A stretch of 41,834 bases of DNA from Candidatus Bathyarchaeota archaeon (GCA_022865455.1 JALHSY010000046.1:1-41834), one strand, 5' to 3'; shown: positions 16,864-25,562, counted from the stretch's first letter. A program made the numbers and translations. Notes: generated by a model not told the origin, from the sequence alone.

Positions 16864-17925
16864 ATGGCTGATTGGACTACGCCTTCTGCTATTCACAGCA
16901 AATGTGGACAAACAAGCACTTACTATGCCACAAAAGCTATAGACACCGACACAGGAACGTATTGGAATCATAACGTCACTGAGCTGCATTGGATTATTTT
17001 TGATATGGGAAGCACTAAAACAATCACTAAAATCAAACTGTTTCAAGTCGCAGGCTATAGATGGGGTGAAAGTTCAGGTCTTACCGTGTATGTGGGCGAC
17101 GACCCCGCAAATCTTGGTGCCTCAGTTTGGGACGGAGTATTAAACGCTGACGGTTGGCAAGAGAGTGGAGCTTTCAGCAAGGATGGTCGATACATTAAGT
17201 TGGTGACCAAGACCCCAGCTTCATATCAACGTATGTATGAGTTTCAGGCTCTTGTAGAGACGGCGATAATCAAATCTTGGGCTGGAAGTCTAAACGTAGG
17301 TCACGCTTTGAGCAGACCATATCGTTCCATGAAGTTAATACCAACCTTGAACGCTACACACACGTTTACACGACCAACACGCTTTATGAAGTTGACGCAA
17401 ACCGCAAACTTGACTCACACCTTCTTGAGACATCGTTTCATGCGGTTCACGCAAGCATTACAAGCACTTCATACATGGACGGTAACTAAACCCGGATTAA
17501 TTCTTAAACAATGGGCTGCGACTTTACAATTATCACACACTTTCAAAAGACCTTTAAGACTAATGAAATTTACTCAGACACTTCAAGCCGTCCACACTCT
17601 CACATTAAAACGCCTCTTCAAATTCGCCCAAACCCTAAACCCTTCACACATCTTCAGGAGACCACAACGGAAAATAGGTTACACACAAACCTTGCGAACC
17701 ACACACATCTTTAGCAGACCATTCCGAGTAATCACGTTTCCAGTATCATTACAGTTAACCCATCTCTTCTCGAGACCTTCACGGGTAATCACTTGGCTGC
17801 AAACCGTAGGGCCTATCCACGAATACTACGTGATTAAGCCTGGCGTGGAACCCATGAAAATCATGCTACTGCTGGGCAACATTGGAATCAATCCTAAAAC
17901 AGGCGAGATTATATTCGTTCTGTAA
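16864..17925 (+). CDS. Discoidin (F5/8 type C) domain protein with about ten 19-residue repeats
   Basis: The ATG at 16864 has GAGGTGA 4 bases upstream, giving 353 residues. Residues 3 to about 130 form a discoidin-like beta sandwich (DTGTYWNHNVTELHWIIFDM, then KTITKIKLFQVAGYRWGE), a fold that often binds glycans. Residues about 134-330 are around ten repeats of 18-21 residues with consensus TQTL-x3-HxFxRPxRxMKF. Repeats 1-3 and 7-9 are most regular; repeats 4 and 6 lack the RP. The DNA of the repeats has diverged, so the expansion is old. A receptor-binding fibre or spike is likely. I recognise no named family for the repeats. Confidence 0.68.
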   Translation: MADWTTPSAIHSKCGQTSTYYATKAIDTDTGTYWNHNVTELHWIIFDMGSTKTITKIKLFQVAGYRWGESSGLTVYVGDDPANLGASVWDGVLNADGWQESGAFSKDGRYIKLVTKTPASYQRMYEFQALVETAIIKSWAGSLNVGHALSRPYRSMKLIPTLNATHTFTRPTRFMKLTQTANLTHTFLRHRFMRFTQALQALHTWTVTKPGLILKQWAATLQLSHTFKRPLRLMKFTQTLQAVHTLTLKRLFKFAQTLNPSHIFRRPQRKIGYTQTLRTTHIFSRPFRVITFPVSLQLTHLFSRPSRVITWLQTVGPIHEYYVIKPGVEPMKIMLLLGNIGINPKTGEIIFVL

Positions 17926-18407
17926 TGATTAATCAGATTACCTTATTTTTTAATGCTTATTGTCCCGCAAGAATGCTTACGTTTTCGCACTCGTATCTTA
18001 CTATTAAATATACGTTGTTGGAGCCTTGGCTGTTGGTTGCCGTAACGCCTGAAAGTGTTCGAGAACGCATAAACGTCAATGCAGCTGAAGCGCCTGACGA
18101 TGTTGTCAACCGCTTCATAACCGATGCTGCTGTAACGGTTGAAAGCGAAACTGGGCTTGAGATTGACCCTGCAAACTGTACCGATGCGGAGGCTGTGGCT
18201 ATCCGAAACTTGGCAGCTATCTATTGTGCTTGTCGAATAACTGGCGGCTCGGCTGCTGGGCTCAGCTTTCGCGTGGGCGACCTTGCTGTCAACGAGTCTA
18301 GTAGCTCCTCGCCTAGTGGATTGAGCAGTAGCAACCTTGAGTTCTTGTATAATCAAGCCCTCAAGATAATTGACAATTTGAAGCAGCCCTACGTGGGAAG
18401 GGTATAG
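17925..18407 (+). CDS. Head-tail connector (gp6-like adaptor)
   Basis: From about residue 40 the chain matches the helical head-tail adaptor pattern: TPESVRERINVNAAEAPDDV, VVNRFITDAAVTVESETGLE and CTDAEAVAIRNLAAIYCACR, then a Ser-rich linker and a last helix. This is the usual ring bound to the portal. The first 35 residues (MINQITLFFNAYCPARML) look unlike the family, so the true start may be the in-frame TTG at 18034. ATG overlaps the stop of the repeat protein. Confidence 0.62.
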   Translation: MINQITLFFNAYCPARMLTFSHSYLTIKYTLLEPWLLVAVTPESVRERINVNAAEAPDDVVNRFITDAAVTVESETGLEIDPANCTDAEAVAIRNLAAIYCACRITGGSAAGLSFRVGDLAVNESSSSSPSGLSSSNLEFLYNQALKIIDNLKQPYVGRV

Positions 18408-18409
18408 CC

Positions 18410-20032
18410 ATGGGCACCGTTCCCGACGCTTATTACGACTTTGTCATGCATTATGCGCCTTGGTTTTATGTGATAACTACTGCTATGGCTGCTGATCCGC
18501 CTGCTGGCCAGAAGAATGTCACGGTTGCGGATGGCACTAAATTTAGTGCTGGCATGCCCTGCGAAATCAAAGACTCAGCTCACAGCGAATGGAATGAAGT
18601 TGATTCTGTTGCTGACAATGTTGTGACCATGAAAAACAATCTAGCCCATACTTATTATGTGGCTAAAGGCGGAACCGTGGATCACGGGGATAAGAGTTTT
18701 GGAAAGGGCGCTTTTCCAGCTGCTTTTGCCATCGAGTTTCTGTCTGAGGCTTATTCTGTTCCTCAGTTTACTTCTTTGCAAGCGACTATTTTGACGAAGA
18801 TTGTGGAATTGGCTACTTGGCTTCTTACTCAACAATCCACTGATCCAGCGAAAAAAGCTTATGGCGGGTTCAAATCCGCTGAGTCGAGTACTCAGTATTG
18901 GGCTGTTGATGCGGGTCGTGTCATTCCTGCTCTGTTGAAAGCGTATGCCCTGACGTCGACTGCAGGCTATTTGGATGCTGCTAAGCTCGCTGGTTACACT
19001 TTTCTCTACACGATGCAGCAACAACCAAGCATTCTGGGCATTCATGACAAATACTATGGTGGCTTCGCAAACTACGTCAGCATAACCGATACATGGGACA
19101 CTGTGATGAGCATTGAAAACTTATACTGCTTGATCGCCTTGAAGCTCTTGGCGGACACGTACGATGTGGCTAATGCCTCTCGGTACAGTGTCATGATGGC
19201 AGATGCTGCAGGCTTCCTCAGGGATGGGTTTGAGCAGCTCTATTTGTATTATCAACCTCCGCCTTCGGGTTCTGGCGTCTGGTACCGAGTGGGAATTAAT
19301 GATACCGAAGTCTATGATGATCCTGTGAGCTTCGCTCTGCTGGGGCTGTACGTGTATGAAGGCTGGAGTTTCACGTGTCAACGCGCCTACAACTTCATTC
19401 AGTCGATTAGGGCTTCGGGGCAATATCCTGCTTATTGGCCAGAGATCTGTTGGCCAGGCTATGTTGATGTGGTTACGAGGTTCCCAGCATGTGCGTACTA
19501 TGATGCGATCACTACGGGAATCTTGTGGAAGATCAGGAAAGAGCGAGATCCTCCAAGCTTCAAGCTTGGCCACGATGTCGTGAGCAAGTATAGTGACGAG
19601 TTTCTTTATTGGGGCCCTGTTTTCACGGATTATAGTCCGATCACGGCGCAGAAGGCTATGGCAAATGTCACATGGCTAGCCCGCATGTTTCTCAACTACG
19701 AGGAGCCCTTGACTAGGTTCATGAAGATTTTGAATAGCAAAGGCGAGGCTGTCCTCCTTTACCCAATCCGTCAAGCTGTTGAGACTGTTTCTTATGGCGA
19801 GGCTTTGGACTTATTGGCGATTGTTTCGCTTGTCAGAGCTGAAGAGGTTCTCTTGGAGGCTGGATATTTGCTGAATGACTATCTTGCCGTCTATACTTTC
19901 GTGCCGGTTCGCAATCATGACAAGATACATCGCAAGGGCGAGGATTACGAGCTACAGAGCGTTCAACCTTTCACTTTCGAGAATCAGACGATTTATTTCA
20001 AATCGATTGCGAGGAGGTTGTTAGCGGCTTGA
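18410..20032 (+). CDS. Neck protein with inserted alpha/alpha-toroid (six-hairpin glycosidase-like) domain
   Basis: The 540-residue product has three parts. Residues 1-95 carry a small beta domain (KNVTVADGTKFSAGMPCEI). Residues 100-440 are helical hairpins typical of six-hairpin glycosidase folds (YWAVDAGRVIPALLKAYALT, IENLYCLIALKLLADTYDV). The C-terminus, VPVRNHDKIHRKGEDYELQS then PFTFENQTIYFKSIARRLL, resembles the end of phage head-closure (stopper) proteins. This implies a neck protein carrying a carbohydrate-active or glycan-binding insert. Catalytic acids cannot be assigned by eye. It lies between the connector and a tail-terminator-like gene, as a stopper should. Confidence 0.55.
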   Translation: MGTVPDAYYDFVMHYAPWFYVITTAMAADPPAGQKNVTVADGTKFSAGMPCEIKDSAHSEWNEVDSVADNVVTMKNNLAHTYYVAKGGTVDHGDKSFGKGAFPAAFAIEFLSEAYSVPQFTSLQATILTKIVELATWLLTQQSTDPAKKAYGGFKSAESSTQYWAVDAGRVIPALLKAYALTSTAGYLDAAKLAGYTFLYTMQQQPSILGIHDKYYGGFANYVSITDTWDTVMSIENLYCLIALKLLADTYDVANASRYSVMMADAAGFLRDGFEQLYLYYQPPPSGSGVWYRVGINDTEVYDDPVSFALLGLYVYEGWSFTCQRAYNFIQSIRASGQYPAYWPEICWPGYVDVVTRFPACAYYDAITTGILWKIRKERDPPSFKLGHDVVSKYSDEFLYWGPVFTDYSPITAQKAMANVTWLARMFLNYEEPLTRFMKILNSKGEAVLLYPIRQAVETVSYGEALDLLAIVSLVRAEEVLLEAGYLLNDYLAVYTFVPVRNHDKIHRKGEDYELQSVQPFTFENQTIYFKSIARRLLAA

Positions 20033-21018
20033 GCGAGCTCGAAGATCCCATCATAACTCTGCTGCGGTTGATTACTACGAGGATCCGTGTAGTCAAGGAT
20101 AACGGTTCGCATGCCAGCATTCTGGCGACGAAAGAGGCTTATGATCGGGAGCTGCTCAAGGAATATGACGCTCAAATAACAATGGGGCTCGACAGCAGCC
20201 AGGACCAGAAACTTGAGCTTGCTGGACGTCTGAGACGTCGCTCTATGGTTTTCAGATGTAACATCTACACGGTAGACAAGACGGCTCCTGGAGCTGATGC
20301 GGGCAAGGTCATGCGAGATAAGGTGACTGCTCAAATCAACGCTATCATCCGCGAGAACCGAAACTTGCCATATCAGACGGTTTACAATTTCTATGGGCTC
20401 GGATATCCTAGCGGAGATCCGCACAAGGCTTTTGCTGCAGGTGCAGCCACTGAGCTCTCGCCTTCGAGCACTTCTTGGGCTGAGCTCACAAACCTAGAGT
20501 ATCAGAAGATCTGGTCCAGCGACGATGTTCGCCACAGCAAAAGCGTGAGCGTTAACGGCCAGTACGGGTTGATGTTGTTTAGGCTCAAGCTAGGCCCACG
20601 GGAGAACTGCGTCAAGAAGATAGTTCTCAGTTTCGAAGGATACGGGACTTCCCCCGGGGGAAATGGAGTTACGATTAAGATTTGGAATCATGTCGCTTCC
20701 GCCTGGCAAGAAGCCCAGTCTGGGACTGGCGGTGGAGATGAAACTCTTACTATCACGATTTCAGCTAACTGGCCTAATTTCATTGATTCGAGCGGCTATG
20801 TTTGGCTTCTGGCCAAGACTGCGAACCCAAGCAATGGGTCTACGCCTGCGGTTCTCTATTGTGATTTTGTTCAGTGCACGATTCAGGTTTATGGATTAAC
20901 TCATTGTGACGTCGTGAGCTACAGGAATATTGACGTCACGGATGTTAAGCCGTACCTTTCTAGAGCCGAGTTTCTGTTGAAGGGTTGGCTTTTCGAGTCG
21001 ATTTCAGGAGTATTCTAG
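20029..21018 (+). CDS. Tail-terminator-like neck protein with inserted beta-sandwich
   Basis: The 329-residue product starts at a TTG overlapping the previous stop. Residues 1 to about 130 and the last 40 residues (SYRNIDVTDVKPYLSRAEFL) look like parts of one neck or tail-completion domain. Residues about 140-290 form a beta-rich insert with KIVLSFEGYGTSPGGNGVTI and an aromatic/Gly pattern (SSGYVWLLAKT) like carbohydrate-binding modules. The family call depends mainly on position before the tube gene. Confidence 0.5.
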   Translation: MSELEDPIITLLRLITTRIRVVKDNGSHASILATKEAYDRELLKEYDAQITMGLDSSQDQKLELAGRLRRRSMVFRCNIYTVDKTAPGADAGKVMRDKVTAQINAIIRENRNLPYQTVYNFYGLGYPSGDPHKAFAAGAATELSPSSTSWAELTNLEYQKIWSSDDVRHSKSVSVNGQYGLMLFRLKLGPRENCVKKIVLSFEGYGTSPGGNGVTIKIWNHVASAWQEAQSGTGGGDETLTITISANWPNFIDSSGYVWLLAKTANPSNGSTPAVLYCDFVQCTIQVYGLTHCDVVSYRNIDVTDVKPYLSRAEFLLKGWLFESISGVF

Positions 21019-21039
21019 TCATGGAGGAATGAATAGAAA

Positions 21040-21906
21040 ATGGTTGATACGTATGGAGTTGACGAAGAGCGGTTCTACTATGCGACCGAAACTGTCTTTG
21101 GCACTACGCCCACGAATCCGTCAATGTTAAGCGTGCCCTGTGACGTCATTGACCCGGGATTTGATCCCAGCAACCTCAAACTTAGAGGCGCTGGTAGCTA
21201 CGACCTGCAAGCAATAAAGAAGGGCCTTCGGAAGCCCAGCCTCAAGGTTGGCTATGTGTTGCCTTCTGCAGCGCCTATTGAACTGCTTCAATGGGCAAAG
21301 ATGGACCTAGACAAAAGCCTTAGCTGCCAAGTAATCTATTACAAGGGAACCTTCGCCTCTGCCACGGATATCATTTCATTGCTTTTCAAAGGCATACGCA
21401 TCAGCAAGGTCTCGGTCGAGTGTAGCATTGAAGATGTCGTCAAGGCTGTGATGGAGCTTGAAGGTCAGGATCTCGAGACAGGAACTGCAAAGATTACAGG
21501 AGCAACCTACACGGACCATGGTGGCGCAGTTGCTTTTCATGAAAGCTATGTGAAGAAGGACACAACAGTTCTGGACCGCGTTACCGATTGGAAATTTGAT
21601 ATCATCAATAATCCAAGAAGAGTACCAGTAATTCGCACGTCAAACGGACATCTTGCGAAGTACATTCCATTCGGACACAGAGAGCTCTCTGGAGAACTCA
21701 CGTTTGAATTTGAAAGCAAGGCAGAAATGGATGAAGCATTAGTCGATACGGAGTTTACGTTGGAATTTGGGTTAAGTGGGACGAACAAGGCTGTTTTCAC
21801 CTATTGTAAATGGGATAACATAACGCATTCGAAATGGCTTGAGGATCTGATCTGCGCTAAGGCTCGGTTTGTCGCCAAGGGCCCTGTTGCGATCAGCGCC
21901 AGCTAG
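21040..21906 (+). CDS. Major tail tube protein
   Basis: The 288-residue product fits the tube-protein pattern: an N-terminal GVDEERFYYATETVFGTTPT, a LRGAGSYDLQAIKKGLRKPS strand pair, and HRELSGELTFEFESKAEM near the C-terminus. It is followed by two small chaperone-size genes and a tape measure, the standard tail order. A long tube protein in a single copy suggests a non-contractile (siphovirus-type) tail, since no sheath gene is seen. Confidence 0.7.
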   Translation: MVDTYGVDEERFYYATETVFGTTPTNPSMLSVPCDVIDPGFDPSNLKLRGAGSYDLQAIKKGLRKPSLKVGYVLPSAAPIELLQWAKMDLDKSLSCQVIYYKGTFASATDIISLLFKGIRISKVSVECSIEDVVKAVMELEGQDLETGTAKITGATYTDHGGAVAFHESYVKKDTTVLDRVTDWKFDIINNPRRVPVIRTSNGHLAKYIPFGHRELSGELTFEFESKAEMDEALVDTEFTLEFGLSGTNKAVFTYCKWDNITHSKWLEDLICAKARFVAKGPVAISAS

Positions 21907-21917
21907 GGGGAACAGAA

Positions 21918-22124
21918 GTGGCTATTGAAGTTAGTGTTTTGGAGAATTTCGGGCGAGAAGCTGACTTAAGAAAGAAATGGTTGAAGATGTGGAAAAATCT
22001 GGGAGCTCGCATTCTCAAACTTCCCAAGTGGATGCAAGACATCGTGCTCGAAGACATTAACACAGCCATCAAAAACCGAATAGCCACCATGGAGATGATT
22101 CAAAATGCAAACAGAAAACATTGA
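21918..22124 (+). CDS. Small tail-module protein, 68 residues
   Basis: It starts at GTG. The chain is helical and charged (ENFGREADLRKKWLKMWKNL, then ILKLPKWMQDIVLEDINTAI). It overlaps the next gene by 20 bases. Location between tube and chaperone genes suggests a tail-assembly factor; no family is recognised. Confidence 0.55.
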   Translation: MAIEVSVLENFGREADLRKKWLKMWKNLGARILKLPKWMQDIVLEDINTAIKNRIATMEMIQNANRKH

Positions 22125-22569
22125 GCTTGACGAAAGATTCGGCAAAGAATACGCTGGACGCTACCTGTTCCAAGAGATCACTTGGGCTAAGCGGAACCGC
22201 ATCATTCAGAAGTACACGAAGTACAGTAAGGTCAGTGGTGAAGTTGAAAGCAGCGACTTCATCCCAATTCAAGCAGAGACGATCTGGGCGGCCCTCAAGG
22301 AGCAGCCAGAGAGCAAACCTATTTCACTTGAAAAGCTAGTGGGCGAGGATATCGGGATTCCCGTTGAGCTTGGTGAATTATTCTCAAAGATTGCAAACAA
22401 ACTCAATGGCATGAGCCACGAGGATCTCCGTTTTTTACTCTCGCAATTAGACGAGGAAAGCCGCATCCGGCTCTTTCAGAGTTTCGGCTTTGTCAAGCCT
22501 TCGGATGGCTCCCAACGCAGCTCGCAAGACAGCCAGCAAAAACCATCCAACAATTCTGTGTTATCTTGA
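22105..22569 (+). CDS. Tail assembly chaperone candidate
   Basis: The 154-residue, acidic, mostly helical product (FGKEYAGRYLFQEITWAKRN; ELGELFSKIANKLNGMSHED) lies between the tube and tape-measure genes, where lambda gpG/gpGT-type chaperones sit. Its end is polar (GSQRSSQDSQQKPSNN). The -1 frame is open through this end and continues past the stop to 22640 as a Lys/Glu-rich helix, so a frameshifted longer form is possible. Confidence 0.55.
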   Translation: MQTENIELDERFGKEYAGRYLFQEITWAKRNRIIQKYTKYSKVSGEVESSDFIPIQAETIWAALKEQPESKPISLEKLVGEDIGIPVELGELFSKIANKLNGMSHEDLRFLLSQLDEESRIRLFQSFGFVKPSDGSQRSSQDSQQKPSNNSVLS

Positions 22570-22574
22570 ATGTG

Positions 22575-22640
22575 ATGGATCAGATGGTCCTCGAGGAAAA
22601 GGAAAAGGCGGAGAAAGAGGCGAAGAAACATGGCCGTTGA
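22575..22640 (+). CDS. Short Lys/Glu-rich peptide or -1 frameshift extension of the chaperone
   Basis: From the ATG at 22575 the frame gives 21 residues (MDQMVLEEKEKAEKEAKKHG plus R). The same frame is open upstream into the chaperone gene, in the -1 register relative to it, from at least position 22470. It ends 11 bases inside the next gene. It may be an independent peptide, but a translational fusion is the more familiar arrangement in tail operons. GCAAAAA at 22536-22542 is only a partial slippery site. Confidence 0.35.
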   Translation: MDQMVLEEKEKAEKEAKKHGR

Positions 22641-22998
22641 AATAACCTGCGACATCGAAGGTGTTGAAGAGTTTCAAGTGGCTATGCAGAGGTTTGACTC
22701 TGCAATGCAAAATCAGGTCTACCGCTTTCTAGCTAGTTGGGCGGCTGACGTCAAGGGTGCAGCGATGCGGAACGCTCCAGTCCGCTCTGGCTACCTTCGC
22801 AGCACAATCTACGCAACGATTAAGGATTGGGTTGCCCAGATCGGCGCTGAAGCCACTTATGCTCTCTTCGTGGAGATGGGAACACGGCACATGCAAGCTC
22901 GGCCCTTCCTGTATCCAGCCATCCAGGAATACCTTCCTATGCTCGAAATGAATATCGTCGGGGCCCTCGAGCAGGCTAAAGCGGAGGCTGGCTTATAG
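22630..22998 (+). CDS. HK97 gp10-like neck/minor tail protein
   Basis: The 122-residue product has the family's hallmark NAPVRSGYLRSTIYATI and YALFVEMGTRHMQARPFLYP segments, followed by a C-terminal helix. The family joins head to tail or completes the tail. Here it lies after the chaperone gene and not among the neck genes, which is out of the common order. The stop shares a base with the GTG start of the next gene. Confidence 0.82.
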   Translation: MAVEITCDIEGVEEFQVAMQRFDSAMQNQVYRFLASWAADVKGAAMRNAPVRSGYLRSTIYATIKDWVAQIGAEATYALFVEMGTRHMQARPFLYPAIQEYLPMLEMNIVGALEQAKAEAGL

Positions 22999-23540
22999 TG
23001 TCATTTCGGGAAATTGCAGTTACGATTCGAGCGGTTAACCGGGCTAGTGCAGAGTTCTCCAGGATTCAGACCGACGCTGAGGCCCTCTCTGTGAGGGTGA
23101 AGAGTCTTGGCGCCGCTATTGCTGGTTTAGGCGCGACTGGGCTAGCTATCGGGCATATTGCTCACCAATTCGGCATATTAAATGATGAGCAAGCTAAAGT
23201 CTTCAATTCTGCTATGATGGTTGTCACGGTTATGGGCATGTTTATGCGGACTAGTATGGGCGTGGCCATCGCTCAGAAGGTCTACGCTGCTGCATGCTGG
23301 ATCGCTACTGCGGCCCAGAACAGCCTCAACATTTCTTACGCAACATTTCTAGCTCTAACAGGGGTCGGGATTGCCGTGATCGTCGCGGCTGCCGCAGCCA
23401 TGTGGTCTTTCGCAAGCAGCATGAATGCAGCCACATCTAGTGTCCAAGGCTTCAACGCAGCCACTAGCGAGGTGCCTTCCCGTAGTCGTGGCGTTCAGAG
23501 AGCTGGAGAGCAAGCCATGTATCGCAGAGGAGTTGAATGA
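22998..23540 (+). CDS. Short tape-measure-like protein
   Basis: The 180-residue product starts at GTG. The opening (EIAVTIRAVNRASAEFSRIQ, then DAEALSVRVKSLGAAIAGLG) is that of tape measure proteins. Two hydrophobic stretches follow (VIVAAAAAMWSFASSM and MMVVTVMGMFMRTSM). At 180 residues it is far below the usual 600-2000. It would set a very short tail, or it is the remnant of a longer gene cut off near SEVPSRSRGVQRAG. The next gene overlaps its end by 8 bases. Confidence 0.6.
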   Translation: MSFREIAVTIRAVNRASAEFSRIQTDAEALSVRVKSLGAAIAGLGATGLAIGHIAHQFGILNDEQAKVFNSAMMVVTVMGMFMRTSMGVAIAQKVYAAACWIATAAQNSLNISYATFLALTGVGIAVIVAAAAAMWSFASSMNAATSSVQGFNAATSEVPSRSRGVQRAGEQAMYRRGVE

Positions 23541-25161
23541 AACGTCTGTAGAGATTCCAAAGTGTGCCATTGCTTTTGGCGCCGTTGCGCCGCCTCAGGG
23601 CGACATAGTAGATCTTCAAGTCCATCTGGGCTGCACGAAGGAAGTAAGCAGTTTCGAGGTTCTGTTGCAGAATTGGGGTAAGAAGTACAGTCCCGGCGGA
23701 GCGACGCCCATCCTTGTTGGAGTGGACGGGCACATCGACATTGGCAGAGGCGTGTTTGTTCCGCAGTTGATTACTTGCCGTGTTGAAAGCGTCAAGTGCG
23801 AATCAACTCCAACCGAAAACTACATTCGTGTTAGTGGTCGTTGTTGGGGAGAGAAGCTTTTCCGCAGAACCGTGACCAAAACTTACGAGAACAAAAAAGG
23901 CGAAGAGATCATCAAGGACTTGCTCGACTATTACGTTGGATTGAGCCACGTTCGCTATTTTGATGGCACGGGCGTTGAGCTGGTGGAAGATACTGATACA
24001 ACCTTTACAAAGCTGGCCTATGAAAACACGCCTGTCTGGGACATAATCAAATACGTTGCAGAGTCATCTGACTTGGCTGGCGTTATCGGCTACGATTTTC
24101 GTGTAGCGTTTGATGGTAAGTTCGAGTTTTTTGCAAAGAACAGTAAAGCTTCAGAAGTTAGCATCTCCGAGAAAATCGAGGCGAGCGAGTATCGCAAGGA
24201 CATCCATCGCATAAGAAACAAGATAACCAGTCAAGGAGCAAATGAAAAACAATATCCATCCGATGCGAATGATGACGGCTTAACGGAGACCACAACCGAC
24301 TGGACGGGCAGTGACCCGGTGATTCTGAGCAGCACCCACGTTATTGAGGATGGACAAAAAAAGTACACGGACTCGTATAGCATCTCCAACGACGCGTACG
24401 GTACGGTGCTAGAAAGATGGCTGCATAGAACGTTTTCGGCAATAAAAATGCGGGGACCTGACGGCTATAAACAAGTCGTGTTCTGGCATCACTGGACCGG
24501 GACTCAGGATGCGTTAGCCTCAGCGAAAGTTAGGCTCTATTCAGGGGCTAGTTACTTCGAGACTGACATTCTACCATTGGTTAGCTCTAAGGGAGCTTGG
24601 GTTAAAGTAACACTGCAGACGCAGACACCCGACTGGACCGTAAACGGCACGCCCAACTGGGACGCCATAGATGCCATCCGCTTCATAATCGCGTATCCGG
24701 CGATAGGCATAGCATACATTCGCATAGATCATCTGCGTTTCTGTGACTGCCGCTACTCCGCAGTGGCAGAGAATGAAGGAAGCCAAACTGCTTATGGCTT
24801 GCGTGAGCTCGTCGAGGTTGACGAGGAGCTTTACAGCGATAATGAGTGCCTGTTAAGGGCTGAAGCACTGCTTGCCTACTTGGAGGACCCGGCTGAATAC
24901 CTGACGGCAAGGAGCACGGTTATCGATTATGGTAGCACACCTATCTGGCAAGCCGACAAAATCCATGTCACACTGCCTAACGAGAACGTAGATGCTGATT
25001 TCCGTATAGAAAGCGTTGAGTATCATGTGGACGCTAAAACGCAGACGCTTGAAGTGACGCTGGAGCTTGGCAAGGTTCCTCCGATGCTTGCGGATTACCT
25101 GTATGCTCTCTGTAGCAAGACGGACCATTTGAGCCGTTACAAGGTTGCGAGGTTGATATAA
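23533..25161 (+). CDS. Tail tip/baseplate protein (Gp37/late-control-like)
   Basis: I place the start at the TTG at 23533 (LNETSVEIPKCAIAFGAVAP), giving 542 residues; the frame is open further up but overlaps the tape-measure gene without family-like sequence. The chain resembles phage Gp37-like and gpD-like hub proteins: SSFEVLLQNWGKKYSPGGAT, then RVSGRCWGEKLFRRTV and VWDIIKYVAESSDLAGVIGY. A beta-sandwich insertion follows at about 290-430 with an aromatic-rich FWHHWTG, then the C-terminal domain ending VTLELGKVPPMLADYLYAL. It should form the distal tail hub. Confidence 0.66.
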   Translation: MNETSVEIPKCAIAFGAVAPPQGDIVDLQVHLGCTKEVSSFEVLLQNWGKKYSPGGATPILVGVDGHIDIGRGVFVPQLITCRVESVKCESTPTENYIRVSGRCWGEKLFRRTVTKTYENKKGEEIIKDLLDYYVGLSHVRYFDGTGVELVEDTDTTFTKLAYENTPVWDIIKYVAESSDLAGVIGYDFRVAFDGKFEFFAKNSKASEVSISEKIEASEYRKDIHRIRNKITSQGANEKQYPSDANDDGLTETTTDWTGSDPVILSSTHVIEDGQKKYTDSYSISNDAYGTVLERWLHRTFSAIKMRGPDGYKQVVFWHHWTGTQDALASAKVRLYSGASYFETDILPLVSSKGAWVKVTLQTQTPDWTVNGTPNWDAIDAIRFIIAYPAIGIAYIRIDHLRFCDCRYSAVAENEGSQTAYGLRELVEVDEELYSDNECLLRAEALLAYLEDPAEYLTARSTVIDYGSTPIWQADKIHVTLPNENVDADFRIESVEYHVDAKTQTLEVTLELGKVPPMLADYLYALCSKTDHLSRYKVARLI

Positions 25162-25562
25162 TGAAGAATAAGCAGGTTTTGAAGCAGCAGCTTAGGGGTT
25201 TGGACCCTGGTGATTTGGTTTGCGTGGAATGGAGCGATGCATCGGTGGGTAAGAGCATGCATGCTGGCGCTGGCGGCATTGAAGTTCCTGTTTCCAGTTG
25301 GGGTATTTTTATTAGCTTGCTTGGTAAAAACCCTGAGCATATTGTTTTGGCGCAGAATAATTTTCGCTATGCAGACGGGCTTTATGATATTGACTATACT
25401 GCTATTCCTGCTCCTTGGGCGTGCAAGGTGTCTGTGCTGATTAAGGGGCATGTTGATTCGGAGACTGCTAGGCATTTGCTTGAAAGTTTTCTTTTGCATG
25501 GTAGAGCTCGTATTAGTAAGAGTTGTGGGCACCAGCAGAGGTTGAGGGTTCATGAAGCATGA
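25161..25562 (+). CDS. Conserved hypothetical viral protein
   Basis: The 133-residue product has an SH3-like start (LRGLDPGDLVCVEWSDASVG), then VSSWGIFISLLGKNPEHIVL and FRYADGLYDIDYTAIPAPWA. I recall similar proteins in archaeal proviruses but no function. It follows the tail hub by a one-base overlap and precedes a small membrane protein. It may bind nucleic acid or belong to the tail tip. Confidence 0.6.
   Translation: MKNKQVLKQQLRGLDPGDLVCVEWSDASVGKSMHAGAGGIEVPVSSWGIFISLLGKNPEHIVLAQNNFRYADGLYDIDYTAIPAPWACKVSVLIKGHVDSETARHLLESFLLHGRARISKSCGHQQRLRVHEA

Noticed and set aside
18867-18882. Second T-arm-like string GCGGGTTCAAATCCGC
   Set aside because: It is inside the neck-protein gene, the stem mispairs in the T-arm register, and no cloverleaf surrounds it.
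23425-23532. Upstream start for the tail-hub gene
   Set aside because: This part is the shadow frame of the tape-measure gene and shows no family-like sequence.
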